Below are positions 1 to 6,220 of a stretch of DNA of 9,505 nucleotides, one piece after another (within the stretch, counting starts at the first letter, position 1; each line of letters opens with the position of its first letter). The notes beneath the pieces are model-generated. The model had not been told where the DNA came from. It saw only the letters and a list, made by a program, of their open reading frames with translations, and ran no database searches. The stretch comes from Dyella_B sp035508595 (lineage in GTDB: Bacteria > Pseudomonadota > Gammaproteobacteria > Xanthomonadales > Rhodanobacteraceae). Position numbers and translations under genes: made by a program. The stretch is taken from positions 1 through 9,505 of the forward strand of contig DATJMR010000103.1 in the NCBI GenBank assembly GCA_035508595.1. The letters run 5' to 3'.

Positions 1-482
1 GCCAACTTCTGGCGCTGGCCTTGCGAGAGTTCGCCGATCTTCTGCTTCACATCCAATTCCCAGCTTGCCAGCAGGCGATCGACCAGTGCGCTGTCCCAGC
101 GGGTGTAGAACGCCGCTGTGAAATCAAGATAGGCGCGGACCTTCATCCATGGAAACAGATCGAAGGTTTGCGGTACGAAACCGATGCGGTGCATGCGCTC
201 GCCACCGGGCTCCCGCATCGGTTCGCCGAACAATTCGATCTGGCCGCCATCGATCGGCGACAGACCCAGCAGGCAACGCAACAAAGTCGTCTTGCCGGAG
301 CCGTTGCGGCCGAGCAGGCCGATCACGCGCCCGCTGGGCACGCTCCAGTCGAGCGATTGAAGCACGTGCCGCTTTTTAAAGGATTTTTCCAGCGCGCGAA
401 CCTGTAACACGGGAAGCGTGGCGGCGTACGTTGTCGGTGTCGAAGCTAGCGACGTGGCGGTAGCCAGATGAGTGGTGGACAT
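1..482 (-). CDS. ABC transporter ATP-binding protein, 5' part (YtrB-like)
   Basis: This is the first 160 codons of a nucleotide-binding subunit; the gene runs off the left edge. The reverse-strand translation shows Walker A GRNGSGKT (residues 58-65), a Q-loop in GFVPQTFDLFPW (Q105) and the ABC signature LSQGQ (152-156); Walker B and the H-loop lie outside. The stretch FYTRWD...LLASWELD before the signature resembles the YtrB-type ATPases of ABC-2 exporters, which are often paired with a GntR/YtrA regulator and a membrane subunit. Such partners would have to lie to the left. It would energise transport at the inner membrane; the substrate cannot be told. The ATG at 482 is preceded by a weak GAAGAG about 11 bases upstream. 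The first 24 residues are a Ser/Thr/Ala-rich extension before the ABC fold, so a later GTG start (codon 25) is possible though it has no ribosome site. The gene is divergent from the LON-domain gene. Confidence 0.9.
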   Translation of the reverse strand, partial: MSTTHLATATSLASTPTTYAATLPVLQVRALEKSFKKRHVLQSLDWSVPSGRVIGLLGRNGSGKTTLLRCLLGLSPIDGGQIELFGEPMREPGGERMHRIGFVPQTFDLFPWMKVRAYLDFTAAFYTRWDSALVDRLLASWELDVKQKIGELSQGQRQKL

Positions 483-675
483 CCAGGCGGCGACTCTTCG
501 TAGGGTTCGGAGTGAACTCTGCCGCGAGCGGCGAGGCGCGTCCAGTGATGGGGCCCGTTTGCCCACCTTTCGGCGCCGTCGCTCACTTCAATACGGACGT
601 AAACGACGGAGCCACTCCTCGGCTGGCGCGCAAACAGCCACTGGCGCCGATCACGCAAATAGTGCGAACAGGCCC

Positions 676-681
676 TAGTAT
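676..681 (+). promoter_or_regulatory. candidate -10 box of the LON-domain gene, possibly leaderless
   Basis: The 207-bp gap between the divergent genes (483-689) holds no gene I can support. TAGTAT at 676-681 is the best -10-like hexamer and ends 8 bases before the ATG at 690. No good -35 hexamer lies 17 bp upstream (ACGCAA). Transcription from it would start at or within a base or two of the ATG, which would fit the lack of a Shine-Dalgarno sequence there. I see no clear promoter for the leftward ABC gene. Confidence 0.22.
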
Positions 682-689
682 CGCTTTCT

Positions 690-1292
690 ATGTCGGCCCA
701 GCTACCTTACCTCGAAGTGCCACTGTTTCCGCTCAACACCGTGCTTTACCCGGGCGGTCAGTTGCAGTTGCGCATCTTTGAGCCCCGCTATCTGGATCTG
801 GTGCGCGAATGCACACGTACGGGATCGCCGTTCGGTGTTTGTCTGATTCTGGAAGGTGACGAGGTGGGCACGCCGGCGCAACCGGCGGCCATCGGTACGC
901 TGGCGCACATCGTGGATTTCAATCATCGCGAAGACGGCTTGCTCGGCATTGCCACCGAAGGCGGCAGCCGCTTTCGGGTCTTGCGTACGCGCGTGCGTTC
1001 GGATGGTTTGCTGCGCGGCGATGTTCAGTTGTGGCCAGATGAGGCGACGCAGCAAGTGCCGGTGGAGTTTGCGTTGCTGCAGACCATTCTTGAACGTTTG
1101 ATTGAAACGATGGGTCCGCAATGGCGGCTCGCGCCGCGTTCGTCGTATGACAACGCGGGCTGGTTGGGTTTCCGTCTGGCGGAGTTGCTGCCGCTCGCGC
1201 GCGAGGAGCAACAACAATTGTTGGAAATGACCGATTCCGTACAGCGGTTGGGCGTTTTGCGCGATATTCTTCCGCGTTTCCAAAAGGCTTGA
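690..1292 (+). CDS. LON substrate-binding-domain protein (PUA-like)
   Basis: A 200-residue protein that corresponds to the N-terminal substrate-binding domain of Lon protease without the AAA+ or peptidase domains. The diagnostic start of the fold is visible at residues 9-38: EVPLFPLNTVLYPGG followed by LQLRIFEPRYLDLV. Then come FGVCLI (about 49-54), the IGTLAHIVDF strand and the GLLGIATEGGSRFRVL segment, all in the order expected of the family (Pfam ATP-dependent protease La substrate-binding domain). Stand-alone proteins of this size are common in proteobacteria; their biochemical role is not settled, and a chaperone- or adaptor-like function is only inferred. There is no signal peptide or membrane segment. 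The ATG at 690 has almost no ribosome site (AGG at 670-672 is too far), so it may be a leaderless message. The next gene begins 7 bp after its stop, so the two are probably co-transcribed. Confidence 0.9.
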   Translation: MSAQLPYLEVPLFPLNTVLYPGGQLQLRIFEPRYLDLVRECTRTGSPFGVCLILEGDEVGTPAQPAAIGTLAHIVDFNHREDGLLGIATEGGSRFRVLRTRVRSDGLLRGDVQLWPDEATQQVPVEFALLQTILERLIETMGPQWRLAPRSSYDNAGWLGFRLAELLPLAREEQQQLLEMTDSVQRLGVLRDILPRFQKA

Positions 1293-1299
1293 AGATCTC

Positions 1300-2118
1300 A
1301 TGAGCAATCTTGCCGGAAAGACGCTATTCATCACCGGTGCTTCGCGCGGCATTGGCTTGGCCATTGCACTGCGCGCCGCACGCGATGGCGCCAATATCGT
1401 GATCGCAGCGAAAAGCGGCGTGCCCAATCCCAAGCTGCCAGGCACCATTCATACCGCCGCCGCCGAAGTGGAAGCGGCCGGTGGCAAGGCGCTCGCGCTG
1501 AAAGTGGATATCAGAGAGGAATCTGAGGTGCACGCGGCTGTCGCACAAGCCGCGAAGCGCTTCGGTGGCATCGATATCCTGATCAACAACGCGAGCGCCA
1601 TCTGGCTGGCCGGTACCGAAGGCACGCCCATGAAACGTTTCGACCTGATGCACCAGGTGAATACGCGCGGCACGTTTATGGTGACGCAGGCCTGCCTGCC
1701 TTACTTGAAGAAGGCGAGCAATCCGCATGTGCTGATGTTGTCGCCGCCACCGAACCTCGACCCGAAATGGTTCGCGCCGCACACGGCGTACACCATCGCC
1801 AAATACGGCATGAGTTTCTGCGTCCTGGGCATGAGCGCGGAATTCGCGCCGCTGGGCATTGCCGTCAATGCCTTGTGGCCGCGCACAGTGATTGCCACGG
1901 CAGCTATTGCCATGATCGACGGCGTGAAAGCCGAGCAATGCCGCCGCCCCGAGATCGTTGCGGACGCGGCGCACGCGCTGCTGACCCAGCCCGCACGGCA
2001 ATGCACCGGGCGATTTGCGATCGATGAAGACGTGCTGCGCGAGGCCGGAATCACCGATTTCGAACGCTATGCCTATCAACCCGGGGCCCCTTTGCTGCCG
2101 GACCTGTTTCTGAACTGA
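1300..2118 (+). CDS. HSDL2-like short-chain dehydrogenase/reductase
   Basis: A 272-residue cytoplasmic NAD(P)-dependent oxidoreductase of the SDR superfamily. Visible motifs are the cofactor glycine motif TGASRGIG (12-19), NNAS (96-99), the structural Asn in VNTRG (N121), catalytic Ser148 (LSPPP) and YTIAK (Y164, K168). The Ser-to-Tyr spacing is 16, a few residues longer than in classical SDRs. From memory this matches the HSDL2 (hydroxysteroid dehydrogenase-like 2) branch, as do the segments IVIAAKSGVPNPKLPGTI and INNASAIWL and the run YTIAKYGMS followed by VNALWPRTVIATAA. HSDL2 proteins are linked to lipid and fatty-acid metabolism in eukaryotes, but the substrate of bacterial members is unknown. 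The C-terminal SCP2 domain of the animal protein is absent. The start is ATG, 7 bp after the LON-domain stop, with GAAG and AAGG upstream as ribosome site. Confidence 0.93.
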   Translation: MSNLAGKTLFITGASRGIGLAIALRAARDGANIVIAAKSGVPNPKLPGTIHTAAAEVEAAGGKALALKVDIREESEVHAAVAQAAKRFGGIDILINNASAIWLAGTEGTPMKRFDLMHQVNTRGTFMVTQACLPYLKKASNPHVLMLSPPPNLDPKWFAPHTAYTIAKYGMSFCVLGMSAEFAPLGIAVNALWPRTVIATAAIAMIDGVKAEQCRRPEIVADAAHALLTQPARQCTGRFAIDEDVLREAGITDFERYAYQPGAPLLPDLFLN

Positions 2119-2190
2119 GTCGTGTTGGAAACGGGCCTCGGCTGTCATCAGGCCTTCGCGGTTCACACGTACCATGCAGACGTCTGTCAC

Positions 2191-2208
2191 CCCGGCCCTT
2201 GGGTCGGG
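2191..2208 (+). terminator. weak hairpin after the SDR gene
   Basis: CCCGGCCC and GGGTCGGG are separated by only TT and pair with one G-T wobble, so the real loop must be larger. A T-rich tail is missing (GCGAGGGGGTTGG follows). A second small hairpin, GGCCT/AGGCC (2134-2154), and a 10-bp palindrome CAGACGTCTG (2177-2186) lie just upstream. Rho-dependent ending is equally likely. The rest of 2119-2373 holds the candidate promoter and leader of the next gene. Confidence 0.2.
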
Positions 2209-2231
2209 CGAGGGGGTTGGCTGCTTAAATG

Positions 2232-2262
2232 TTGATCACTCGTAAAGAATCGGGTGTATATT
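2232..2262 (+). promoter_or_regulatory. candidate promoter of the sigma-54-type regulator gene
   Basis: TTGATC (2232-2237) and the AT-rich TGTATATTT (2255-2263) can be read as -35 and -10 boxes: TGTATA gives a 17-bp spacer, TATATT gives 19. The spacer itself carries an imperfect inverted repeat, CACTCG-N8-CGGGTG (2237-2256), which could be an operator. A start near 2268 would give a leader of about 105 bases before the ATG at 2374. Confidence 0.35.
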
Positions 2263-2373
2263 TCGTGAACAGCGCCGAATTTTTCGACGCGTGCCGGCTA
2301 TGGGGCAAGGGTAAATCTGCTGCTGGGATGTGGCAGGAAGAGTAGGCCGGCAATCCTGGAGGGAGGCGTTGCG

Positions 2374-3714
2374 ATGATGAGCGACACGTCGATCCGCTGT
2401 GTGGTGTGGTTCGGGGAGCCGACGAGCATCGAAAGAGCTCGTCTGGCGCAAGCAGGCTGGCATACCCGTGTCGCGGACGCGAGTGCGCAAGGTGGTGGCG
2501 TAGGCATACGGCGGGGCGACATTGTGGTTGCCATGGCCGATGTGCGCAAAGCCGATCTCGAAACGTTGCGCAGCATTGCCAAATTGATGGCCGATCATCC
2601 GCGCATTCCTTGGCTCGCGTTATTGTCGACCGATACGTCCGTGCAAGCGCCCGAAATGGAACGCGTGTTGCGCGCAAGCATCGATTTCTTTACGGCGCCG
2701 ATCGATATACAACGGTTGGTGGAGACGCTCGGCAAACTTGCAGGCGATGCGCCTGCACCCGTCGCTTATGCCGATGTGCCGGGGATCACCGGCAATAGCC
2801 CGGCGATGATGGCCGTGGTGGCGAGCTTGCGCAAATACGCGCCGGTCGATTTGCCGGTGCTGATTACCGGCGAAACCGGCACCGGCAAAGAAGTGGCTGC
2901 ACGCGCGCTGCATCGGTTGTCGCCGCGCAGGGATCATCCGTTTGCGGCGATCAACTGCGGTGCGTTGCCCGCCAATCTGGTGCAATCGGAATTGTTCGGC
3001 CACGAGCGCGGTTCGTTCACCGGCGCCAATGCGCGCCGCATCGGTCATTTCGAAGCGGCAGCGGGCGGTACCGTATTCCTGGATGAAGTCGGCGATTTGC
3101 CGCCGGATGCGCAAATCAGCCTCTTGCGTCTATTGCAGGAGGGCACGCTGGAGCGCGTGGGTTCAACGCAATCGATCAAACTCGACGTGCGTGTGCTGGC
3201 CGCCACGCACGTGGATCTGGAAAAAGCCGTGGCGCAAGGCCGTTTCCGCGAAGATCTCTACTACCGTCTCAATGTGTTGCGTTTGCGCATGCCGGCATTG
3301 CGCGAGCGTGCGGACGATGTATTGCAGCTGGCGCAAATTTTCCTCGATGCCTTTCGCAAGCAGCACAACTGCAACGCACGTACCTTTAGCGCGCTGTCGC
3401 GAAAGGCGCTGCGCGATTTTTCCTGGCCGGGCAATGTGCGCGAACTGCTCAATCGCGTGCAGCGTGCGGCCGTGGTGGCGGAGGGCGCACAGATCAGCGT
3501 CGCCGATCTGGATCTCGAAGATGTGATCGCGCCCAGGGCAGGGCATTCCAGTCTCGGTCTTACGCGTACCTCGGCCGAACGCGATGCAGTGATGGCGTGT
3601 TTGCGCGAGACGCGCTTCAACATCAGCGAATGCGCTCGGCGCCTGAAAGTGTCGCGCGTCACCATCTATCGGCTGTGCAAAAAGCATCAGCTGGTGCTGG
3701 AAGACATGCAGTAG
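2374..3714 (+). CDS. VpsR-like sigma-54 enhancer-binding transcription regulator
   Basis: A 446-residue AAA+ bacterial enhancer-binding protein. Residues 1-125 form an atypical receiver-like domain without the usual acidic pocket. Its ends GWHTRV and SIDFFTAPID (102-111), as well as D56 in VVAMADV, resemble what I remember of Vibrio cholerae VpsR, the c-di-GMP-binding activator of biofilm polysaccharide genes (D59 there). The AAA+ core has Walker A GETGTGKE (166-173), the sigma-54 contact loop GSFTGA (213-218, an accepted GAFTGA variant), Walker B GGTVFLDE (231-238), the arginine-finger region FREDLYYRLN (291-300) and sensor II WPGNVREL (351-358). A Fis-type helix-turn-helix ends the protein (about 416-437, SECARRLKVSRVTIYRL). 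With an intact GAFTGA loop it should activate sigma-54 promoters. Two Met codons stand at the start; GGAGG at 2362-2366 fits the first ATG (spacer 7). No sensor kinase or polysaccharide gene is next to it in the window, so its targets are unknown. Confidence 0.9.
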   Translation: MMSDTSIRCVVWFGEPTSIERARLAQAGWHTRVADASAQGGGVGIRRGDIVVAMADVRKADLETLRSIAKLMADHPRIPWLALLSTDTSVQAPEMERVLRASIDFFTAPIDIQRLVETLGKLAGDAPAPVAYADVPGITGNSPAMMAVVASLRKYAPVDLPVLITGETGTGKEVAARALHRLSPRRDHPFAAINCGALPANLVQSELFGHERGSFTGANARRIGHFEAAAGGTVFLDEVGDLPPDAQISLLRLLQEGTLERVGSTQSIKLDVRVLAATHVDLEKAVAQGRFREDLYYRLNVLRLRMPALRERADDVLQLAQIFLDAFRKQHNCNARTFSALSRKALRDFSWPGNVRELLNRVQRAAVVAEGAQISVADLDLEDVIAPRAGHSSLGLTRTSAERDAVMACLRETRFNISECARRLKVSRVTIYRLCKKHQLVLEDMQ

Positions 3715-3716
3715 CA

Positions 3717-3738
3717 GCGCGGATCAGTCGATCCGCGC
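3717..3738 (+). terminator. probable terminator of the regulator gene
   Basis: A perfect 9-bp stem GCGCGGATC/GATCCGCGC with a 4-base loop AGTC begins 3 bases after the stop codon. The tail CGGTGTCTTGT is only moderately T-rich, so termination may be incomplete. Confidence 0.5.
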
Positions 3739-3860
3739 CGGTGTCTTGTAAGACCTAGGGGAATCTTGAGCGTCAGCGCGTCGTTCCGCGCCTGGACGCG
3801 CGCGCAAACATCGGTCGCCGCAGAATGCTTGTCCTGGGTCTCCCGGCATCCATGCGAAGG

Positions 3861-3898
3861 GAAGACCCCCGGCTCGCAGGGGACGAGCCGGGGGCTTC
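3861..3898. repeat. very stable GC hairpin (15-bp arms, one bulge)
   Basis: GAAG, a bulged A and CCCCCGGCTCG (3861-3876) face CGAGCCGGGGG and CTTC (3884-3898) across a 7-base loop. It is the strongest hairpin of the gap. It looks like a bidirectional terminator, but no proper T-tract follows on either strand (CTTCCACA on plus, GTCTTCCC on minus). A REP-like dispersed element or the 3' end of an unannotated small RNA are alternatives. Confidence 0.6.
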
Positions 3899-3907
3899 CA
3901 CATGGTG

Positions 3908-3958
3908 CCCGGCGGCATGTCGCCGGGTTACCGCCCTCGTTGCCGTCCTAACGACGGC
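3908..3958. repeat. two consecutive small hairpins
   Basis: CCCGGCG/CGCCGGG (3908-3914 with 3921-3927, 6-base loop) and GCCGTC/GACGGC (3942-3947 with 3953-3958, 5-base loop) are both perfect. They stand between the strong GC hairpin and the long inverted repeat at 3973-4020. Confidence 0.5.
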
Positions 3959-3972
3959 CAATCCCTCATCGC

Positions 3973-4020
3973 TGACAACCTTGCCGCCGGACCATGCTTG
4001 ATCCAGCGTCAAGGTTGTCA
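3973..4020. repeat. inverted repeat with 11-bp perfect arms
   Basis: TGACAACCTTG (3973-3983) and CAAGGTTGTCA (4010-4020) are exact reverse complements 26 bases apart. Arms of this length with this spacing could form a cruciform, an RNA stem, or two half-sites for a dimeric regulator. No gene edge or target-site duplication that would mark an insertion is visible. Confidence 0.6.
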
Positions 4021-4273
4021 CGGCATAGTCGGCATCTGCGCAGCGTTCGCGGAGCGTTGATTGAGCCGTGCATCGTCATCGCCCGCCACCTGGTTCACGC
4101 CTCCGTTGCCCGACGCACGGCCGAGCGTTTGGAGACATGTGCTGCCCACGGGCTGGCCTCCCTCCAAGCCCTCTCCCCCTTGAAGGAGATAGGGCAAGTA
4201 CTGTGCCATGGGCGAAAAACGCAACAAAATGATGGGTTAACGCGTTTACGCGCGTTTTAAGCACGTTGTCGCT

Positions 4274-4290
4274 TGTGACACCCTGTTACA
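4274..4290. promoter_or_regulatory. 17-bp palindrome-like site upstream of argD
   Basis: TGTGACACCCTGTTACA is an imperfect palindrome (TGTGA-N7-TTACA). It matches the site at 8512-8528 in 12 of 17 positions, and all five differences are purine-for-purine or pyrimidine-for-pyrimidine. Its left part TGTGACAC recurs at 4346-4353, followed at a similar distance by TACAG. The spacer is one base longer than in CRP/Clp sites, so the binding protein is unknown. Confidence 0.3.
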
Positions 4291-4450
4291 GGGCGAGCGG
4301 AATTTCTATCGCTGCAAATGGCGTTGCAGAGCCATTTTCAGTAGGTGTGACACGATTGATACAGTTAGTGCCGCGATAAACAACGCAAGCGTATGTTGGC
4401 ATCGGCGTGCCCCGTGGCTACGATGCGGATTCACCCTCGTCGTTATACCC

Positions 4451-4508
4451 GCCTGGCGCGCTCCTCCCCGATCGCGCCAGGCGCCCTGCATGTAGCTGGA
4501 ACAGGAGC
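4451..4508 (+). promoter_or_regulatory. argD leader hairpin with loop complementary to the ribosome site
   Basis: A perfect 10-bp stem GCCTGGCGCG/CGCGCCAGGC (4451-4460 with 4473-4482) encloses the 12-base loop CTCCTCCCCGAT. GCTCCT (4460-4465, of which 4461-4465 are in the loop) is the exact complement of AGGAGC (4503-4508), which contains the argD Shine-Dalgarno AGGAG. A loop-to-ribosome-site pseudoknot that lowers translation is therefore possible. It does not resemble a riboswitch class I know. Confidence 0.4.
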
Positions 4509-4513
4509 CTTCG

Positions 4514-5728
4514 GTGTCGTCTCTCGTCGATCTTGGTAAGCGTTATTGGTTGCCCGTCTACAAACCGCGCGAACTGGTGCTGGACCGAGGCAAGGGCGCA
4601 CGCGTGTGGGATACCGAACAACGCGACTATGTCGACTTCGGTGCAGGCATCGCGGTGAACGCGTTAGGTCATCAAGACCCCGACTTGCTGGCGGCACTGA
4701 CCGAACAGGCGCATAAACTCTGGCACAGCAGCAACGTGTTCTATACCGAACCGCCGTTGCATCTGGCGCAGGAGCTGGTGCAAGCCTCCGGGTTTGCCGA
4801 GCGCGTGTTTCTTTGCAACTCCGGCGCGGAAGCCAACGAAGCGGCCATCAAACTGGTGCGCAAATGGGCTGCCGCGCAAGGGCGCTCGCCGGATCGGCGT
4901 GTGATTCTTACCTTTCGCGGCTCCTTCCATGGTCGTACGTTGGCGACCGTCACGGCGACGTCTCAACCGAAATATCAGGAAGGCTACGAGCCGCTGCCAG
5001 GCGGATTCCGCTATCTGGATTTCAACGACATCACCGCCTTGGAAAACGCCTTCATGGCGGGCGACATCGCCGCCGTGATGCTGGAGCCGGTGCAGGGCGA
5101 AGGCGGCGTGCTGCCTGCGGCGCCCGGTTTCTTGAAGCGGGCGCGCGAGCTGTGCGATATGCACGGGGCGTTGCTGGTGTTGGACGAGATTCAATGCGGC
5201 ATGGGGCGTACGGGCACGCTGTTCGCCCATGCGCAGGATCAAGTAACGCCGGACATCGTGACACTCGCCAAGGCGCTCGGTTGCGGGTTTCCCATCGGCG
5301 CCATGCTTGCGGGCCCCAAGGTCGCCCAAACGATGCAGTTTGGTGCGCATGGCACCACGTTCGGCGGCAATCCCATGGCGGCGGCCGTCGCCCGCGTGGC
5401 GTTGCGTAAATTGTCGTCGGCCCAATTGCTTGCGAACGTTGAGCGCCAATCCGCGGCATTGCGCGCCGCGCTCGCATCGATCAGCGGAGAATTGAATATC
5501 TTTTCCGAAGTGCGCGGACGCGGCTTGATGTTGGGTGCCGTGCTGGCTGAGCCTTATCGTGGCAAGGCGGGCGAGATACTCGACGTCGCCGCCGCGCACG
5601 GGTTGCTGGTATTGCAGGCAGGGCCGGATGTGCTGCGTTTCGTGCCGCCGTTGAACATCACCGATGAAGAGCTATCCGAAGGCTTGTCGCGTCTGCGCGC
5701 CGCGTTGTGCGCGTTCGTGGCGCGATAG
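4514..5728 (+). CDS. argD: acetylornithine/succinyldiaminopimelate-type aminotransferase
   Basis: A 404-residue class-III PLP aminotransferase that fits ArgD: transamination between N-acetylornithine and 2-oxoglutarate in arginine synthesis, often also succinyl-diaminopimelate in lysine synthesis. Motifs are DFGAGIAVNALGH (41-53), CNSGAEANEAAIK (101-113, phosphate-binding), SFHGRT (137-142), EPVQGEGG (191-198), LDEIQCGMGRTG (223-234, D224 holding the PLP nitrogen) and the Schiff-base lysine K253 in LAKALGCGFPIGAM. The run HGTTFGGNP follows (279-287). Length is normal for the family. The start is GTG at 4514, because AGGAG (4503-4507) is 6 bases upstream and the protein then opens as ArgD proteins do. 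No other arginine gene is near. AstC (arginine catabolism) and other ornithine-type aminotransferases share these motifs, so the exact substrate is not proven. The leader may fold back on the ribosome site. Confidence 0.85.
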   Translation: MSSLVDLGKRYWLPVYKPRELVLDRGKGARVWDTEQRDYVDFGAGIAVNALGHQDPDLLAALTEQAHKLWHSSNVFYTEPPLHLAQELVQASGFAERVFLCNSGAEANEAAIKLVRKWAAAQGRSPDRRVILTFRGSFHGRTLATVTATSQPKYQEGYEPLPGGFRYLDFNDITALENAFMAGDIAAVMLEPVQGEGGVLPAAPGFLKRARELCDMHGALLVLDEIQCGMGRTGTLFAHAQDQVTPDIVTLAKALGCGFPIGAMLAGPKVAQTMQFGAHGTTFGGNPMAAAVARVALRKLSSAQLLANVERQSAALRAALASISGELNIFSEVRGRGLMLGAVLAEPYRGKAGEILDVAAAHGLLVLQAGPDVLRFVPPLNITDEELSEGLSRLRAALCAFVAR

Positions 5729-5763
5729 TACGGATCGTTCGGCAACACCAAGGAATTATCACC

Positions 5764-6183
5764 ATGAAATACCTGCACACGATGGTTCGCGTGCGCGATC
5801 TGGACGCCTCGCTTCGTTTCTATTGCGAAGGGCTTGGCTTGAAACAGATGCGCCGCATGGATGTGCCCGAAGGGAAATACACGCTGGTTTTTCTTGCGGC
5901 TGCCGATAATCCTGAAGCGGAAATCGAGCTGACTTACAACTGGGATTCGCAAGAGGATTACGGTTCCGCGCGCAACTTCGGCCATCTCGCTTTTCGCGTG
6001 AACGACATCTACGCGGTCTGCGCGCATCTGCAGTCGATGGGCTACACGATCAACCGTCCGCCACGCGACGGGCATATGGCGTTCGTGCGCTCGCCCGATC
6101 TTGTTTCCGTCGAATTGCTGCAAGACGGTCATCTGCCGCCGCGCGAGCCTTGGACTTCCATGCCCAACGTTGGCCGCTGGTAA
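5764..6183 (+). CDS. glyoxalase I-like VOC-family protein
   Basis: A 139-residue protein of the vicinal-oxygen-chelate fold, closest in appearance to lactoylglutathione lyase (GloA), which converts the methylglyoxal-glutathione adduct to S-lactoylglutathione. The opening MKYLHTMVRVRDLDASLRFY and the IELTYNW motif are GloA hallmarks. The four metal ligands are all present: H5, E55, H74 (GHLAF) and E117 (SVELLQ). Odd points are a shortened loop before FVRSPD, where the usual lysine- and glycine-rich substrate loop is missing, and SPDLVSVELL in place of the common DPDGYKIELI. Another VOC enzyme is therefore possible. ATG 5764 is chosen because AGGA (5751-5754) lies 9 bases upstream and the protein then begins exactly as GloA; the frame is open further upstream. 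It follows argD by 35 bp and may be co-transcribed. Confidence 0.85.
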   Translation: MKYLHTMVRVRDLDASLRFYCEGLGLKQMRRMDVPEGKYTLVFLAAADNPEAEIELTYNWDSQEDYGSARNFGHLAFRVNDIYAVCAHLQSMGYTINRPPRDGHMAFVRSPDLVSVELLQDGHLPPREPWTSMPNVGRW

Positions 6184-6193
6184 TCGATGGGTG

Positions 6194-6220
6194 GGAACGG
6201 GAGGCAACGCGTTCCGTTCC
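6194..6220. terminator. possible bidirectional terminator between convergent genes
   Basis: GGAACGG (6194-6200) and CCGTTCC (6214-6220) form a perfect 7-bp stem with a 13-base loop in the 36-bp gap between the convergent glyoxalase-like and channel genes. It touches the channel stop codon. No T-tract follows on either strand, so its strength is doubtful. Confidence 0.3.

Larger units (their letters stand above)
3739..4513. other. long gap without a convincing gene
   Basis: About 775 bp with no reading frame I can support. Open frames here are short, arginine-rich and lack ribosome sites. The left half holds the hairpins listed separately. Further right are an imperfect hairpin GCCCTCTCC...GGAGATAGGGC (4168-4195), a hairpin AACGCG/CGCGTT followed by TTAA (4239-4260), CCCTGTTACAGGG (4281-4293) and a hairpin AAATGGC/GCCATTT (4316-4337). 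An AT-rich stretch (4205-4385) probably contains the argD promoter. TTGATA (4356-4361) is the best -35, but no -10 stands at normal spacing. A low-confidence protein relic on the minus strand is described in the findings. Confidence 0.55.

Noticed and set aside
702..2190. Long open frames on the minus strand opposite the LON-domain and SDR genes (248 and 288 codons).
   Set aside because: They are antisense shadows of genes with clear family motifs, rich in Arg/His/Gln, and have no recognisable domain or ribosome site.
3942..3958. Integron attC-like site around the hairpin with CCTAAC.
   Set aside because: The core RYYYAAC and GTTRRRY sequences do not fit, and no integrase or cassette gene is present.
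3994..4264. Short open frames on both strands of the 3.7-4.5 kb gap (61-88 codons).
   Set aside because: They have no ribosome sites, overlap one another and the hairpins, and have low-complexity basic composition; only a doubtful relic is kept as a finding.
4274..4290. CRP/Clp binding site (TGTGA-N6-TCACA) upstream of argD or rubredoxin.
   Set aside because: Both candidate sites have seven, not six, central bases, so they do not fit the CRP/Clp dimer spacing.
4664..5599. A 311-codon minus-strand frame inside argD.
   Set aside because: The opposite strand carries all class-III aminotransferase motifs; the shadow has the composition typical of antisense reading in GC-rich DNA.
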